Positions 44,758-56,462 of a DNA stretch of 64,000 nucleotides are shown piece after piece. Each line of letters starts with the position of its first letter. The first letter of the stretch is position 1. The position numbers and the translations under genes were made by a program. A model generated the notes under the pieces. The model had not been told where the DNA came from and did not search any database. It saw only the letters and a program-made list of their open reading frames with translations. Source of the stretch: Cristatella mucedo (taxonomy: Eukaryota > Bryozoa > Phylactolaemata > Cristatellidae); assembly GCA_009760855.2 (NCBI GenBank), contig WPIO01000015.1:4364001-4428000 (forward strand), written 5' to 3'.

Positions 44758-46816
44758 TTCCATGCAAACCGATACTAAATAGTGACGGCGTAGGCATCGC
44801 GAAGCACGGCTAACTAACACGAGCCTATACGCCGCTTTAACAGATTCAGGCGTGCCGACGGTTGTTGAACTCTACCACCAAGAGCACCAATACCTAAATA
44901 TAACAAGTCTTCGCCCTTAGCGCAGAAGAACCTAATCGGTAGTCACAGCGGACTAGATGTGAATACCGCCGTCCATAGCCTACAAATGGCTTGGTAGAAG
45001 CCCAAAGCCCAACCGACTAGCTATTCCAGGATTAATACCTCTTCGGCCAGGATATAGACGTTACCAACTACGGAAGCAGTCAAATTTTGGCCCTAGGCAA
45101 CTAGTCAAGCTCTAATAGAAATTATTGCCAAGAATTATTGCATTTATTTATGCAATATATTATATATATTATATTATTGCCAAGAATTATTGCATTCATT
45201 TATGCAATATATTATATATGTTATATTATGCAATTATCGCATCATTGCATACATTATTTTCCGCTTACTGTTTGCACTTTTTGTCTTCATCTTCATTCCC
45301 GACAGCCGTCAAAGCAACGAGCTAAACTTCAATGCCTCCTCTGAGTTGTCAGCTTTCCAGATGTGTACAGCATTTCACTTGGCTGGGAAGAATGCAAGCA
45401 CTATTCAGCCTAAACAGTCAATAAATCTTCAGGTCTTTTCACAATCGAAATCGAAGCGCTCTCAAAGCCTTTAGAACGCGATTAGGGCCTTCAATAAAAG
45501 TAAGCAGCACATCGCCATGCAAATACTGTGGAAGCCATTGTGATTTCTACGTATCAGGTTCATCGCTGGCATATTCTGATCAATACAGTCTTGTCTGCCT
45601 TAAATATAGCAATCAATCTACTGGGTATTCTGGGAAACATTTCTTAGCTGAGCCCACACCCACCGACGGACTTTCGAAACGCTGCGTACGATTGGGTTAC
45701 TCCAAATTGGAATATGAGGTCAGAATAGTTTCTTTTTACGACATGCCAATTCCGCACCGTAGCACGGTCTTTACCGAATGAAATTGGCTTACACGATTGA
45801 TGATGCGTGCGAAGATCATTTGATTTAATGCACGAGATTTAAAGCTCGGTGGTTAAATCGTAGAAGTACTGCGTTTAATCCGCAATCATTCTTAACGAAA
45901 TTTTAGATTAAGCACTGTGCATGAATTCGTCTACGTTTGCCAGCGATTTCTTCAGAATGGTCCAGTTTTGAGATAGAACGCAATCAATTCAGATGCTACG
46001 CACTCTTTTCCTCGAACAGCGCATGTTATATAACTTCCCAGATCAAGAGGAACACTTCACGTACAATTTTTGCCAGCACGGTTGCAAGTTATGGCACTAG
46101 AATAAGGAGACTGCTAAGGGTCCTCAGCGACGGTTATCCAGATTTTTGTCTGCACAAATGTTATAAGCACACTGTTGTGGCTCTTAAAATAAATTCCTTT
46201 ACCCCAAACAGAGGAACTGTGTCTTCGTTCGTCCTATACCTACAAGACTCTTGAACAGATTGGCGCTAAGCAGCGTGTAGACCACATTCAGAAGAATAAA
46301 TTGTGCGAGCTACTTCTATCGACGGGAGCCAAGCAACACAGCTCCTCTGAGACTCTCCTCCGTGCGACAGGCGACGATGCTAAGCAGCGACAATTGTGGC
46401 CATGCTTTTCCCTGGCCTGGCTTGATCTACGTGCTTTGCTGTACGCTAGCTATCACGATTGCGTGATTTAGAACAACGATCGCTGTGGCGGACGAGGCGA
46501 TTAATTGGCGCGATTGATTTGAACCGGACTTGTCCGGTCACATTCAATTCATACCGTCCTGTGTCCACTTCTCAGTCAGCGCACCAGTCACCTGTGGAGT
46601 TCCGCTTTCGTCTGCGATAGCAATTTAAAGTTTGAAAGCTTTAATCAGAAGACTTTGTCGACAGCCAGCCATCGCGTTCGATCGCTGTCTAATTTTAGCG
46701 ACTGTTTACCGCGGTGGCTTGCTAAACACCTGTTCTATCTAGGCTGGACTGGTGCAATTCTGTGCTGGTTGGGCAACCAGAAAAAACCAATTAGCCTCTG
46801 AAGATACGACGGGGCT
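44758..46816. other. No gene seen; 52-bp tandem duplication at 45122-45227
   Basis: AT-rich unique DNA. Two copies of a 52-bp unit (CCAAGAATTATTGCAT at 45128 and 45180) each contain the inverted pair TTGCAT and ATGCAA. Confidence 0.6.
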
Positions 46817-46987
46817 AGCTGATTTAACAGTCTCCTTTGTATGGAGGCAGAGGAGACAGACTAGCGGCAATTAGCACAGCTGAAGCAGTGGGCAGTAAGC
46901 GATCGCCCACCGCTGAACTCAAACCCACAACCTGGGTCCTCAAGATCGAGCACCTTACCCATGAGCTAAGTAAGACCGAGCTGGTAA
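46817..46987 (-). mobile_element. SINE B, variant
   Basis: AGCTGATTTAACAGTCTCC tail, altered body, GATCGCCCACCGCTG, ACTCAAACCCACAACCTGGG (B box region) and a full head, GAGCACCTTACCCATGAGC. Confidence 0.8.
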
Positions 46988-47735
46988 TGATTATGGCTGA
47001 AAGGCTAGGCACAAAATTCCAGAGTATCAGCCGCGTGTCTCCTTTGCTGAAAGAGATTCGATGGCTCCCGATTGATCGACGGATACAGAGTAAACGTTCT
47101 AACGCTGACCCACAAGGCCAAGGCCATGGCGTGGCTCCTTGAAACCTAGCTGAACTGCTGCACCGGTTTTAGTCTCATCGTGGCATCAGGTCTTATACGG
47201 ACAATAAAGTAGCCATTCTATTCAATTGCGCTTATAAACTGTTGGAGAGCGAAGCTTTTGCTCTGCAGCTCTTCGATCTCATTTCCGCAGCTCTTATGCA
47301 ACGACATCTACTCTCCTGCTGCCGACTGTTTCTCGCGGTTTACATTGTCCAGCAAATGCAGTCAAATTTTGCAGCAAAAGCGTCTAAAAAGACACTGAGT
47401 TCTCTGAGAGACCTTTATCAAATGTATCATTATGATCATTATTATTATTATTATCCTTCCTGCCGTCCAGCTTCTTTCGTGCTACTCGCCACTCAACTCA
47501 ATAATCGCTACTCAATACCTCGACAGCCTTCCTGCCTCAGTTATGCCTCTCAATTTCTCTCTGTTGCGTGAGAAGAAGTCTGTTGTCGACCGCATGCGTA
47601 TCGAAAGCCGCTTAGGGATCGCGTTAGCTCTAGAACAATCTCCAGCGTGCTACGACAGAACACTCACCTAGTAGACGTAACACCCACGTGACGTCCTCGT
47701 GGCTCTGTGGTGTTTTCAACGGAGTCGCATATAAA
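46988..47735 (+). mobile_element. LINE family B 3' end interrupted by a LINE family A tail
   Basis: Family B coding relics (SRVSPLLKEIRWLPIDRRIQ, then KSVVDRMRIESRLG) flank an insertion of about 125 bp at 47330-47455. The insertion ends AGTTCTCTGAGAGACCTTTATCAAATG and ATTATTATTATTAT, which is the LINE A terminal hairpin and tail. Target-site duplications are not clear. Confidence 0.7.
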
Positions 47736-48590
47736 ATGACTGCAGCTAGTCCTTGTAGATGTGCTACAAATAGTACTTGGGGAAGCTGGCGCTCCTGAAT
47801 GCTTTAAGTCGGGCGAGTAGCAGATGTTGCCTCGGTACACTCAATACACGCAAGATGCATGCAAGCCGACGGTATCATAGTACGGCGGCAATGAAGAACG
47901 CCATGCCGTAATATGACAGTCTACATCCCTAGCGTTTTACAGTCTATTTGAAAGCTACTGCGAGTTGTAGCCCAAGGTTGGAGGGCAAGATAATTGCACT
48001 TGGCATATCGCATGGATAATCGCACTAGATTAGCCGACGTCTGTCAGCACCGTGCCGATCTACGCTGGAAAACATCGCCAAGCCATTCGCAAATGCCGAA
48101 ATCTAAGCAATGGCTCTTTTTTCAATTTTCTAGGATTACGTGTCTAATTATTAACAGGATATTGAATCAGTCTTTTGTATTAGAACAAACAAACAGTCTC
48201 GGGTAACCCATTGTCCGCCGAAAGTTGGGAGCCTCACTCTCAAGATTGCTTAAGCAAGCATCACTGGCGCGACGTCTTCTCGTAATCTAGGTGTACTCTT
48301 CAAAAGCGACTAGTCATCTGGTGAGGTCATTGACTTAAAGGCTGCTTCGCGGGCTTGCACCAGTCTACTTATCCTGCCCCTTTTCTACTTCCGCTGTGTT
48401 CTCGAACTACCCTTTCCCTCAGCATCAAGTCATCTCGCCGTCAGTCGCACTAACTGAAAATTCAAGTCTTTTGGTGAGCAAGTCTTCAGCAGGTAGACAC
48501 CGAAAGTCTGAAACTCGCTAGTGCTTCACCTACTGCGATGCTACCCGCGATGACCTGCATCTGCAGCTGGTAACCTCCCGGGGTATGTAC
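47736..48590. other. No gene seen
   Basis: Unique sequence. A weak family A-like stretch may exist near 48270-48470 but I cannot support it. Confidence 0.3.
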
Positions 48591-48594
48591 ACTG

Positions 48595-48668
<74 letters not shown>
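48591..48668. repeat. (AT)n/(GT)n compound microsatellite
   Basis: AT units run into about 54 bp of GT, the same arrangement as at 9121-9252. Confidence 0.96.
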
Positions 48669-48671
<3 letters not shown>

Positions 48672-48764
48672 ATTCTATATACATATATGGAATCTATATA
48701 TATACAAATACGTAAATGCTGGCTAAGATTCAAAAGCATTGAATCCTACACAAATAACTTGCAT

Positions 48765-49750
48765 AATGATGATCTCTAAGAGAACTAAATCTCTTTACAA
48801 GCAATTTACGTATGCTGTAAAGGAAGTTCCTTAGTTCATATCATGTTCATAGTTCATATGTTCATGTTTCATAATTCATAGTTTATATTGGATAGGAAAC
48901 AAACTGGTCAACCAATTAGCGATAGCATGTACCATTTCGGCACGCCCAAGAACATAAGTACTATTCACGTGGATAAAGCAAATTGAATGCTGAGAGAAAA
49001 ATATAGGTTTTAGCTTGTTTTTAAAGCGCCGTATAGTCACGGGATAGCATCAGGTCAGTAGCATATGAGCTCCATGCTTTGGATCATATGAACTGAGCGC
49101 ATGGTCTCTCGAGTGTTTTGGGTTTTTTAGAGACATAATTCTAATCCGATCGAGTCAGTGGAGCAGTTGTTACGCTGGGAAGTCTGAAGGGCAAGATTGT
49201 TTGATGTGCGGATGATTAAGTCGATTCGCTGACTGGCGGATAGCCAGGGCAGGTCGACGATATGTGGTGTGATGTGACCGTTGGAACTTTCATAGCAAAA
49301 AAGCCTTACTGCCGAGGTTGCACCAACTGTAGGCGTCCTTTAACACAGGCGGACGGGATGTCACGACAGCGTGGACCAGCTTTCTTAGTATCCATATCTA
49401 TGAAGCCTAAAATTTTTAAATATGAAACCAAACAGGCTTGACTGTGCAGCCGATATAATCTTCTGCTGATAGGTAGCTTTGGAATGGCAAGTGGTATAGG
49501 GCGCACAGGCTACAGAAGATGTGCTGGCCGAGCTCATTTTGAATTTCAGGCTGTCCAATTCTTAGTAAGAGCTGATTTGTCCGTAGTTAGTAAGTTTTTT
49601 GTATTGCCCTACAATTTGATAAAGCTTGCTGGCATTTGCTTGTGCCAATTTCGGAAAACATGCTGCGAAGAAGACGAGAGATTTCAATGCGCTACAACAC
49701 AGGTTTTTATCAAATCTAAGGTGCAATCGTATGTCGACTGCACAAATTAA
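48765..49750 (-). mobile_element. LINE family A, old decayed 3' half
   Basis: It begins with the hairpin (GATCTCTAAGAGAACTAAATCTC) and GTATGCTGTAAAGGAAG. It continues through the C-terminal RT region on the minus strand (relics of RQRIDLII, LQLVQPRQ and the SKLVHA region) to about 49600. Many breaks; the right boundary is uncertain. Confidence 0.65.
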
Positions 49751-49892
49751 TAATGCATAGATTGCGCTCAACGATCATTTATTATCTTTGGAGAGACAGA
49801 GTATACATTTCGAAAACTAGCGGAACAAGAATAGACCCCTAGACGACTGCATGCTAGCATCTCTGTCTCTCTAAAAACATAAATATAAACAC

Positions 49893-50070
49893 AAGCTGAT
49901 TTAACAGCCTCTTTTTGTATAGCGACAGAAGAGCCTTGACGGATATCACTACCGCTTGCAGCGGCGATAAAGGATCGCCCACCACAGGATTCGAACACAC
50001 GACCTCGGGCCGAGGTCGTGAATAGCCACCGCCTTACCTAGCTTACCTAGTGAGCCATTACGGCTCACCG
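49893..50070 (-). mobile_element. SINE B
   Basis: AGCTGATTTAACAGCCTC tail, ACAGAAGAGCCTTGACGG, CACTACCGCTTGCAGCGGCG, AAAGGATCGCCCACCACAGG. B box with one change (GATTCGAACAC), then the inverted repeat CACGACCTCGG-GCCGAGGTCGTG and a head, CCACCGCCTTACC. Confidence 0.9.
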
Positions 50071-50077
50071 GCAGTCT

Positions 50078-50088
50078 GTCTCTCTCTG

Positions 50089-50159
<71 letters not shown>

Positions 50160-50320
50160 CTCTCTGTGTCTCTCTGTGTATCTCTCTGTGTCTCTCTGTG
50201 TGTCTCTGTGTCTCTCTCTGCCTCTCTTTGTCTCTCTCTGTCTCTCTTTGTCTCTCTGTGTCTGTGTCTCTCTCTGTCTCTCTCTGTCTCTCTCTGTCTC
50301 TGTGTCTCTCTGTCTCTCTC
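50078..50320. repeat. (CT)n with CTGTGTCTCT higher-order repeats
   Basis: Pure CT to about 50152, then TCTCTGTGTCTCTCTGTGTA-type units. Confidence 0.96.
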
Positions 50321-50388
50321 AGGATGACCGTTGGTCGTTTTCATCGAGGCTCCAGAGCCGTGGCCGCTGAATGAAGACCTAACCCCCA

Positions 50389-50448
50389 TTGAAGGGCAGT
50401 GCAAGTGATACCCTGGTCAAGATGACTGGCCTCCAAGACAGTTTTGAT

Positions 50449-50525
<77 letters not shown>

Positions 50526-50760
50526 ATATATGTACATATATATATATGTACATATATATATATGTGTGTGTGTGTATATATATATCAAACGATGCTGAGA
50601 AATCCAGCAGAACTTGCAGAGAGGTTCTGCATGCATTACAAAGTAAGTCAGCACTCCGACAAAAGCCATTATACAATAGCATCAGTGGCGCCTTTGAAGA
50701 CGATTGGTTTTAAAACCTTTATGGAACTTACTCGCTAGGTTTGAAGTAAGGCGGCGAGCG
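50389..50760 (-). mobile_element. LINE family A RT fragment split by an AT microsatellite
   Basis: On the minus strand, [13 protein letters not shown] (equivalent to [13 protein letters not shown]) and, after about 130 bp of TATA and GTATA repeat (50453-50585), [18 protein letters not shown] (equivalent to [19 protein letters not shown]). The microsatellite lies at the codons for TIDHK. Confidence 0.75.
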
Positions 50761-52000
50761 CAGACAAATCAGCCAAATGTGTGGGTGTGCGTGTGCGTGT
50801 GCGTGTGTGACTTGTATGTGCGCGTGAGTTGCATATGTTGCGTCTACTCTCTCATCCTCTATATCTTCAGCTCGCTCCTCTCCTTTCCTCTCTCCTTTCC
50901 TTTCCAATTTTTCTCCTCTCCTCAATCCTCTCCTCTCTCTTTTTCTCTCTTCTCTGCTCTTTCAGCGATCGCTTCTCACGGTATTCTCAATGTATCTCGT
51001 TGTATCTCAATGGATCTACGTCTCCCTCTCCACCCTCTGGAGCCGCGACAGCCTTCTCCTGTAAACTCTCGCTGTCTCCTCGTTCCTTTTCATCCGTTGC
51101 GCCACTATTGCTCAACGGTCGACCAGCGTTTCAGTCTGACGCCGGCCCACCGACCGCCGCCAGTCCTAGCATCACAGAGAAGAATGATTAGCAAACATTT
51201 GTGTTTGAGCGACGACGCGTCTCGCTTACCATTGGCGCTCTCTAAGCTTGATTAGCAGCGCCACCCAATCAAAGTCAATAAATAGCTGCCTTTCTGAGAT
51301 AGCGTCTCAGCGCCGAGGCGCTTTCAATCAGGGCGACCCTCTGCCTGCATTCCGTCTGCTGACCACTCTATGTATCTCATCAGGGCCCATTGTGAACACT
51401 TGGCCAGCGAGCATGACGACAAGATGGAACCCCTTATCGAACACATGACAAGAACGAGTCTCGCCGTCAATGCATCAAGAGGCCGACGGCTCGAACGGCC
51501 GGAGCTAACCGCGAGTCGCCCGCTGGGATCCAGCATTCGATGCCCGCATGCGATGACGGCGGCCGCTACGTTAGGTGTGCGCAGCGAGCCGTTCCGCTGC
51601 GTGCACCTGCCGCTGCTTCCTCTCTATGCGCCCCCGAGCTGCCTAAGGGTTTGAGCGCGCCGCGAAAAACTCGCCATCGTAGCACCGGCTGGGCGCCATT
51701 CGTCTCATTTTGGAAGCACCAACTGACGGGGGGGGGAGGTGGGTGACTCGTACACTTTTGCACTTGGCCGACGCTTCCGCTTTCATAGATAGTGCCCGTG
51801 CATTGTGTGAGCGAGCCAGGGGTGCGGTCAGCGTCGGTGTCTGCGAGTGAAGCGCCAGCAGACCCTTTCTATCCAACCAATCGAAGCGGCTACCTGCGAT
51901 CTAGGAGACCGTAGGGTCGGAACCAATGCGTATACTTTCCCTGCTGCTGCTGAAAAAAAATTGTCAGCATGGCGGCGTCAACTGCAGGGTTTCAGACCGC
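50761..52000. other. No gene seen
   Basis: CT-rich at 50850-50970, then moderately GC-rich unique DNA. ORFs of up to 183 codons have no recognisable domain. Confidence 0.35.
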
Positions 52001-53837
52001 CTAATAATGATAATAATAATAATGCACTTGATAAAGCGCCCTCAGAGAACTTAATCTCTCTCTCTCTGGGCGCTTTACATTTCCTGCAAAACGAAACGCA
52101 ATTATATGGTGAGTAAAATCATACTTGATAAACAAAAAAATGAATAACATGGTTAAGGGTGACATGCACAGGGTCAGCATGCAAAAGTGGCTAGTGGGAG
52201 CGTGCACAGTGTCAGCACGCATAAGCACATGAAGAACGAATCACAGGGACCCACTAAATGCTGTCCTAAATAGGTGTGTTTTTAAGTTCCTTTTAAATGT
52301 GGTCAGGTCAGGGGATGTTCTGACGCAGGTCGGGAGGGAGTTCCAGGCTTTGGGAGCATACAAACTAAATGCATGGTCTCCAAAGAATTTAAGGTTTGTA
52401 CGAGGTATTTGTAGACTGTTGGATTCCGAAAAGCGGATGGTACGATGCTTGCCCCGATGAGGTAGTATATCTGAGAGATAGGCTGGAGCCATGGAATGAA
52501 GGGACTTAAAAGTGAGTGACAAAACCTTGAAGTCTATTCGTTGCTTGACTGGTAGCCAGTGCAGGTCGGCGAGAAGTGGAGTAATGTGGTAACTGCGACG
52601 CTCACGAGAGACAAGCCTAGCTGCAGAGTTTTGCACCAGCTGCAATTGCCTGATCGCACATGCTGGTAGGCCAGTAAGCAGTGAGTTGCAGAAGTCGAGA
52701 CGGGATGTCATGAATGCATGGACCAACTTAGATGTGGCATCCTTATCTAAACAAGCCCAAATTTTAGCTATGTTATGAAGCTAAAAATAGGCAGATTTGA
52801 CTGTGAAGCTGATATGGTCGTCTAACGAGAGGTTGCTTTGGAATATGACACCTAGATTTTGAGCTGATTCAACTGGAGATATGCTGGCACAGCCAATTTT
52901 GAGCGTCAGCCTTTCCAATTTGTGAATCACACTGGGTTTGCCCATAACTAGTAAGTTAGTTTTATCATATATATATATATATATATATATAATTATATAT
53001 ATATATAATTCATTTATATAGCGCCCCAAGAGAACTTAATCTCTACTCAGGCGCTTCACATATGCCTCGGGGCTCGAGCCCACGACCTCGGTCAGACCTT
53101 GGTCGGGGCGAGCACCTTAACCGCTAGACAAAACCAGCTCATCATCGTTTAGTTTTAGAAAATTTGCTGCCATCCATGTGCGGGTGTCATCAATACATGC
53201 AGCAAGGGAGTTGAGAGAATTTGCGGAGCTCGAAAGCTGGAGGGATCAAAGCAAAGGTACAACTGAGTGTCATCCGCATAGAAGTGGAAGCCTAGATTGT
53301 GCTTGGCAATCACATCAGCAAGAAAGAAAGTATAAACCGTGAAAAGAACCGGACCTAGCACGGAGCCCTGAGGTACGCCATATTTCAGAGGTACCTCGGA
53401 TGATCTTTGTCCATTCACGTCAATACTCTGGAGCCTCCCACTGAGATAGGACCTGAACCACTGCAGAGCAGTGCCAGTGATGCCCAAGCGAGATGAGAGG
53501 CGCTCTAGAAGAACTTTGTGATCGATGGTATCAAAAGCTGCCAAAAGATCGAGCAAAACAAGCAGAGACACTCTACCCATGTCTGCATTCCTAAGTAGGT
53601 CGTTGTATACCCAAACCAATGCCGACTCTGTGGAGTGATTAGCTCTAAAGCCAGACTGGAACTTACTAGCAAGGTGTGAGGTTTCGATACATAAGTTCAG
53701 CTGGTCCGCCACGACCCGTTCCAGTGTCTTTGATAGGAATGGTAGAAGGGAGACTGGGCGGTAGTTGCTCAAGTTCTCTTGGTCCAGTGTCGCTTTCTTG
53801 AGAAGTGGCCTGACTACAGCTTTTTTGAAAGGTGCTA
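52001..53837 (-). mobile_element. LINE family A, 5'-truncated copy carrying a nested SINE A
   Basis: (ATT)n-type tail at 52003-52022, hairpin, noncoding end, then RT coding sequence to about 53837 on the minus strand, where it stops abruptly inside the [11 protein letters not shown] codons. It keeps YGVPQGSVLGP and [13 protein letters not shown]-to-TAG stop at about 52782 falls in the [10 protein letters not shown] motif, and SINE A splits the LLVMGKPS-upstream region at 52969-53140. Confidence 0.9.
52969..53140 (-). mobile_element. SINE A inserted in LINE family A
   Basis: Complete SINE A, tail AT-rich (52969-53020), hairpin, B box and A box. It is flanked by ATCAT (52964-52968 and 53141-53145); removing it restores the LINE sequence TTTATCATCGTTTAG. 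The AT tail has expanded to about 50 bp. Confidence 0.92.
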
Positions 53838-54185
53838 ATGAGCCGATGCCAACGATCGGTCGGGTGATCATCCAATCGCCCGACCCGGTGCCAAATCACC
53901 TCCGTCTGGAAGCGTCGCTGTTGAAAGCCTTACAGGCGAGCGACTGAGACACCGCATACTCGAGGCGAGGCGGAAACGCGATGCCGAGGCATGTTGCAGT
54001 TTCGGAGCCAGGGGAGCTGTAGGGGCAAGTGCCCCTCCCCATATAGCGGGGCAGAGAGCTACGTATCCTACGTAGGCCTCATTATTTCTATGCATCGCTG
54101 CTATCACCAACGAAGAAGTTATGCTTTAATTCCCCTCGATAAGCAATCACCGAGTTCGATTCGAATAAGTGCTATGTATAAATAA

Positions 54186-54189
<4 letters not shown>
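53838..54189. other. No gene seen
   Basis: Unique; a short palindrome AGGGGCAAGTGCCCCT lies at about 54021-54036. Confidence 0.35.
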
Positions 54190-54222
<33 letters not shown>

Positions 54223-54376
54223 ATTCATTTGTATAGTGCTTTATAAAAACTGAATCCTTATTCAGGCGCTTCGCATATGCCACTGGGCTCGAGCCGACGA
54301 CCCCATTCGTCAAATACATTCACCTTAACGTCGGTCAGGGTGACCACCTTAACCACTAGGGCCAAACCAGCTCGGC
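54190..54376 (-). mobile_element. SINE A, long-middle subfamily
   Basis: (TA)n tail at 54188-54219, GTAATTCATTTGTATAGTGC, altered hairpin, CTCGAGCCGACGACCCC, the ATCAAATACATTCACCTTAACG segment, A-box end CTTAACCACTAGGGCC and AACCAGCTCGGCG. Confidence 0.88.
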
Positions 54377-54399
54377 GATTTTACACTGCGATTTTACGC

Positions 54400-54581
54400 C
54401 AGCGGTTCTCAACCTGTGGGTCGCGACCCTTTTGGGGTTCAAACGACCCTTTCACAAGGGTCGCCTAAGACCATCGGAAAAAACGCATTTCCACATTTTG
54501 CAATCAACAGTTTTATGATTGGGGGTCGCCGCTACATTAGGAACTGTATTAATATTGGCATTAGGAAGGTTGAGAACCACT
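54400..54581. mobile_element. Non-autonomous hAT transposon, SPIN-like (182 bp)
   Basis: Terminal inverted repeats CAGCGGTTCTCAACCT (54400-54415) and AGGTTGAGAACCACT (54567-54581), with the right end slightly decayed. A perfect 8-bp target-site duplication TTTTACGC lies at 54392-54399 and 54582-54589, the hallmark length for hAT. Subterminal GTGGGTCGCGACCC and AACGACCCTTTCAC, then GTCGCCTAAGACCATCGGAA on the left and TTATGATTGGGGGTCGCC and AGGAACTGTATTAA on the right, correspond closely to what I remember of SPIN/URR1-type elements. No transposase coding capacity; it depends on an autonomous relative. It sits 23 bp from the head of a SINE A. Confidence 0.93.
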
Positions 54582-54589
54582 TTTTACGC

Positions 54590-55932
54590 TATCCTTTTTC
54601 TGTACTTGTGGCTCAAGGTGCGGCCACTTGAAAATCTTGGAGTCTTTCCCACCCTACATAAAGCTTTGCTGCTCTAGGCCGCACCCGCAGATTACAATCC
54701 TGCCTCCACCTCCACCTAATCTTTATCGCTAGATTAAAATCTAGGATTAATAATTTAATTAAATCTAGGATTAATCTGCGATTAATCTAGATTTAATCTA
54801 ACCCAGCAGATTACAATCCTGCCTCCACCTCCACCTGTGGTCGTGCGATCTGCCATCCTCACTTCAGCTCTGCAGGAGGAGCGAATGCCACTTAGCGGTG
54901 GTCGTAAAAGAAGGATGAAAGGCTTCACTGAGGCGACACTAACTGAGCTGTGGCCCAGCTGAGCAGCCGCCTCGCTAGTGCGGCCGCCCTCCGGGTAGCA
55001 ATGATGGGCTGCTAGTTGAGCCCGTTCAGCCGGGGCGCGACATTTGGAGAGAAGTATGCACAGGTGGCGCAGGCGGCTGCCCTAGGCAATGCAACAGATC
55101 GGCCTGACGCATCGCCGGGGTGGGGGCGGGAGGTAACGAGGCTAAAATTACTAGGGCGATTTCAAGTGCTGCCGAAATTCTGCACTGTCCCTACTGAGCG
55201 CATTAAGTTGCACTGAAATTATGCGTGAACTAATTTGAACTTTGAACTAATCGTTTAAATGTCGGTGTTTCTTTTTCTAGCTGTCTCAGAAAGCCATTTC
55301 GAGCGGGTTGAAGGCTGCTGACGCTGGAAGATCGCTCCAAGATCACAGATCACGTTCCAAGATCCAGTTGTAAGGACGACGGAACTAGTGGCATCTGCAG
55401 CTCTATGGTTGCAGTATTGGTCCAGATTACCGCAACCTCCAGGCTTGTAGTCTGCCAGCGAAAAAAATACTCTATTTACAGTGACCCGTAGATCTTTGGG
55501 GATCTGCACATACATACTGTATACCCGGAATCTAAGTCTAATCTCTCTTAAAGTCACAATCAATAGCAATGGCGATGGTACGTCTCCGTAACCGGTTTGT
55601 CCGCATGTCTTTTAAATCAAAAGAACAGCACTGGCGATGGTTGACAACGGACTTGAGCAATTTATTAGCAAGCAGCGGTCACTTACAATACGTGCTATGG
55701 CCGTATTCAGACCAAATGCTTTGTAGGCATGCGGAGTTCCAGATATACGGGTATGCGCCCTCCAGACTAATCGCATTGCAGCCAATATGTAAGGGCACGC
55801 AACTCTAACGTTAAGTATAACATTCATTTGTGATTGCTAAGAATTGATGTGGAGACAAGCAAATACAAATCGAATGAACCCTCTTCTCTGGACGGAATTC
55901 GTGTTGGATGAGCAGAAAATAAAGTAACTAAT
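54590..55932. other. No gene seen; 31-bp direct repeats around an ATTAATCTAG cluster
   Basis: A 31-bp sequence beginning GCAGATTACAATCCTGCC occurs at 54687-54717 and 54806-54836. Between them are several copies of AATCTAGGATTAAT and its complement. The rest is unique with short ORFs only. Confidence 0.6.
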
Positions 55933-56085
55933 GTAACAGCCGCATCTTGTAGCTGTAGAAGAGAATTGATGGCTTTCACCACCGCTTCAAGTGGGAATGG
56001 AAGGATCGCCCACTGCAGGACTTGAACGCGAGACCTGGCTCGTGAAGAGCGAGCACCTTACTTCCTGGGCAAAAGCCTAGAGGTT
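55933..56085 (-). mobile_element. SINE B
   Basis: TAATGTAACAGCCGCATC tail, GTAGAAGAGAATTGATGGC, CACCACCGCTTCAAGTGGG, AAGGATCGCCCACTGCAGG, ACTTGAACGCGAGACC (decayed B box) and GAGCGAGCACCTTAC head. Confidence 0.85.
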
Positions 56086-56462
56086 AAGGAAATCTGTACA
56101 TGGGAACCAACGAAAAAACGGCTCGTCCGCCCATTTGGCATTGTACGCTCAAAATCTTGATGATTAGTAGCCCAACGATAGGTTTCAGGTTTACAAGTGT
56201 TGAAACCGATGTCCTGGATACCCCCTTGAATTATCACAAAAAACTATGTCACATGCACCTAATTTCAATCGAGCATAAGCACTCGGGTCATTAACATCGA
56301 ATGGTGGTAGCTCTCGAGCGTGCTAAAGAGTCAGTTCTGTTGGCTGTCGAGCTGGAAAATATATCCACCAAAATATAGCCGATGACCTCGGCTGCTAGGA
56401 GACGGCCGAGAACCGGGCTGTGTCGCTAAAACCACTGTATTGAATCTCTGAGCGGTGGACCA
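56086..56462. other. No gene seen
   Basis: Unique sequence; one 64-codon ORF without recognisable features. Confidence 0.35.

Noticed and set aside
50704-51255. 183-codon plus-strand ORF with Cys/Val and Ser/Leu-rich start
   Set aside because: The first half is a translated GTGTGC and CT-rich repeat, and the rest shows no domain.
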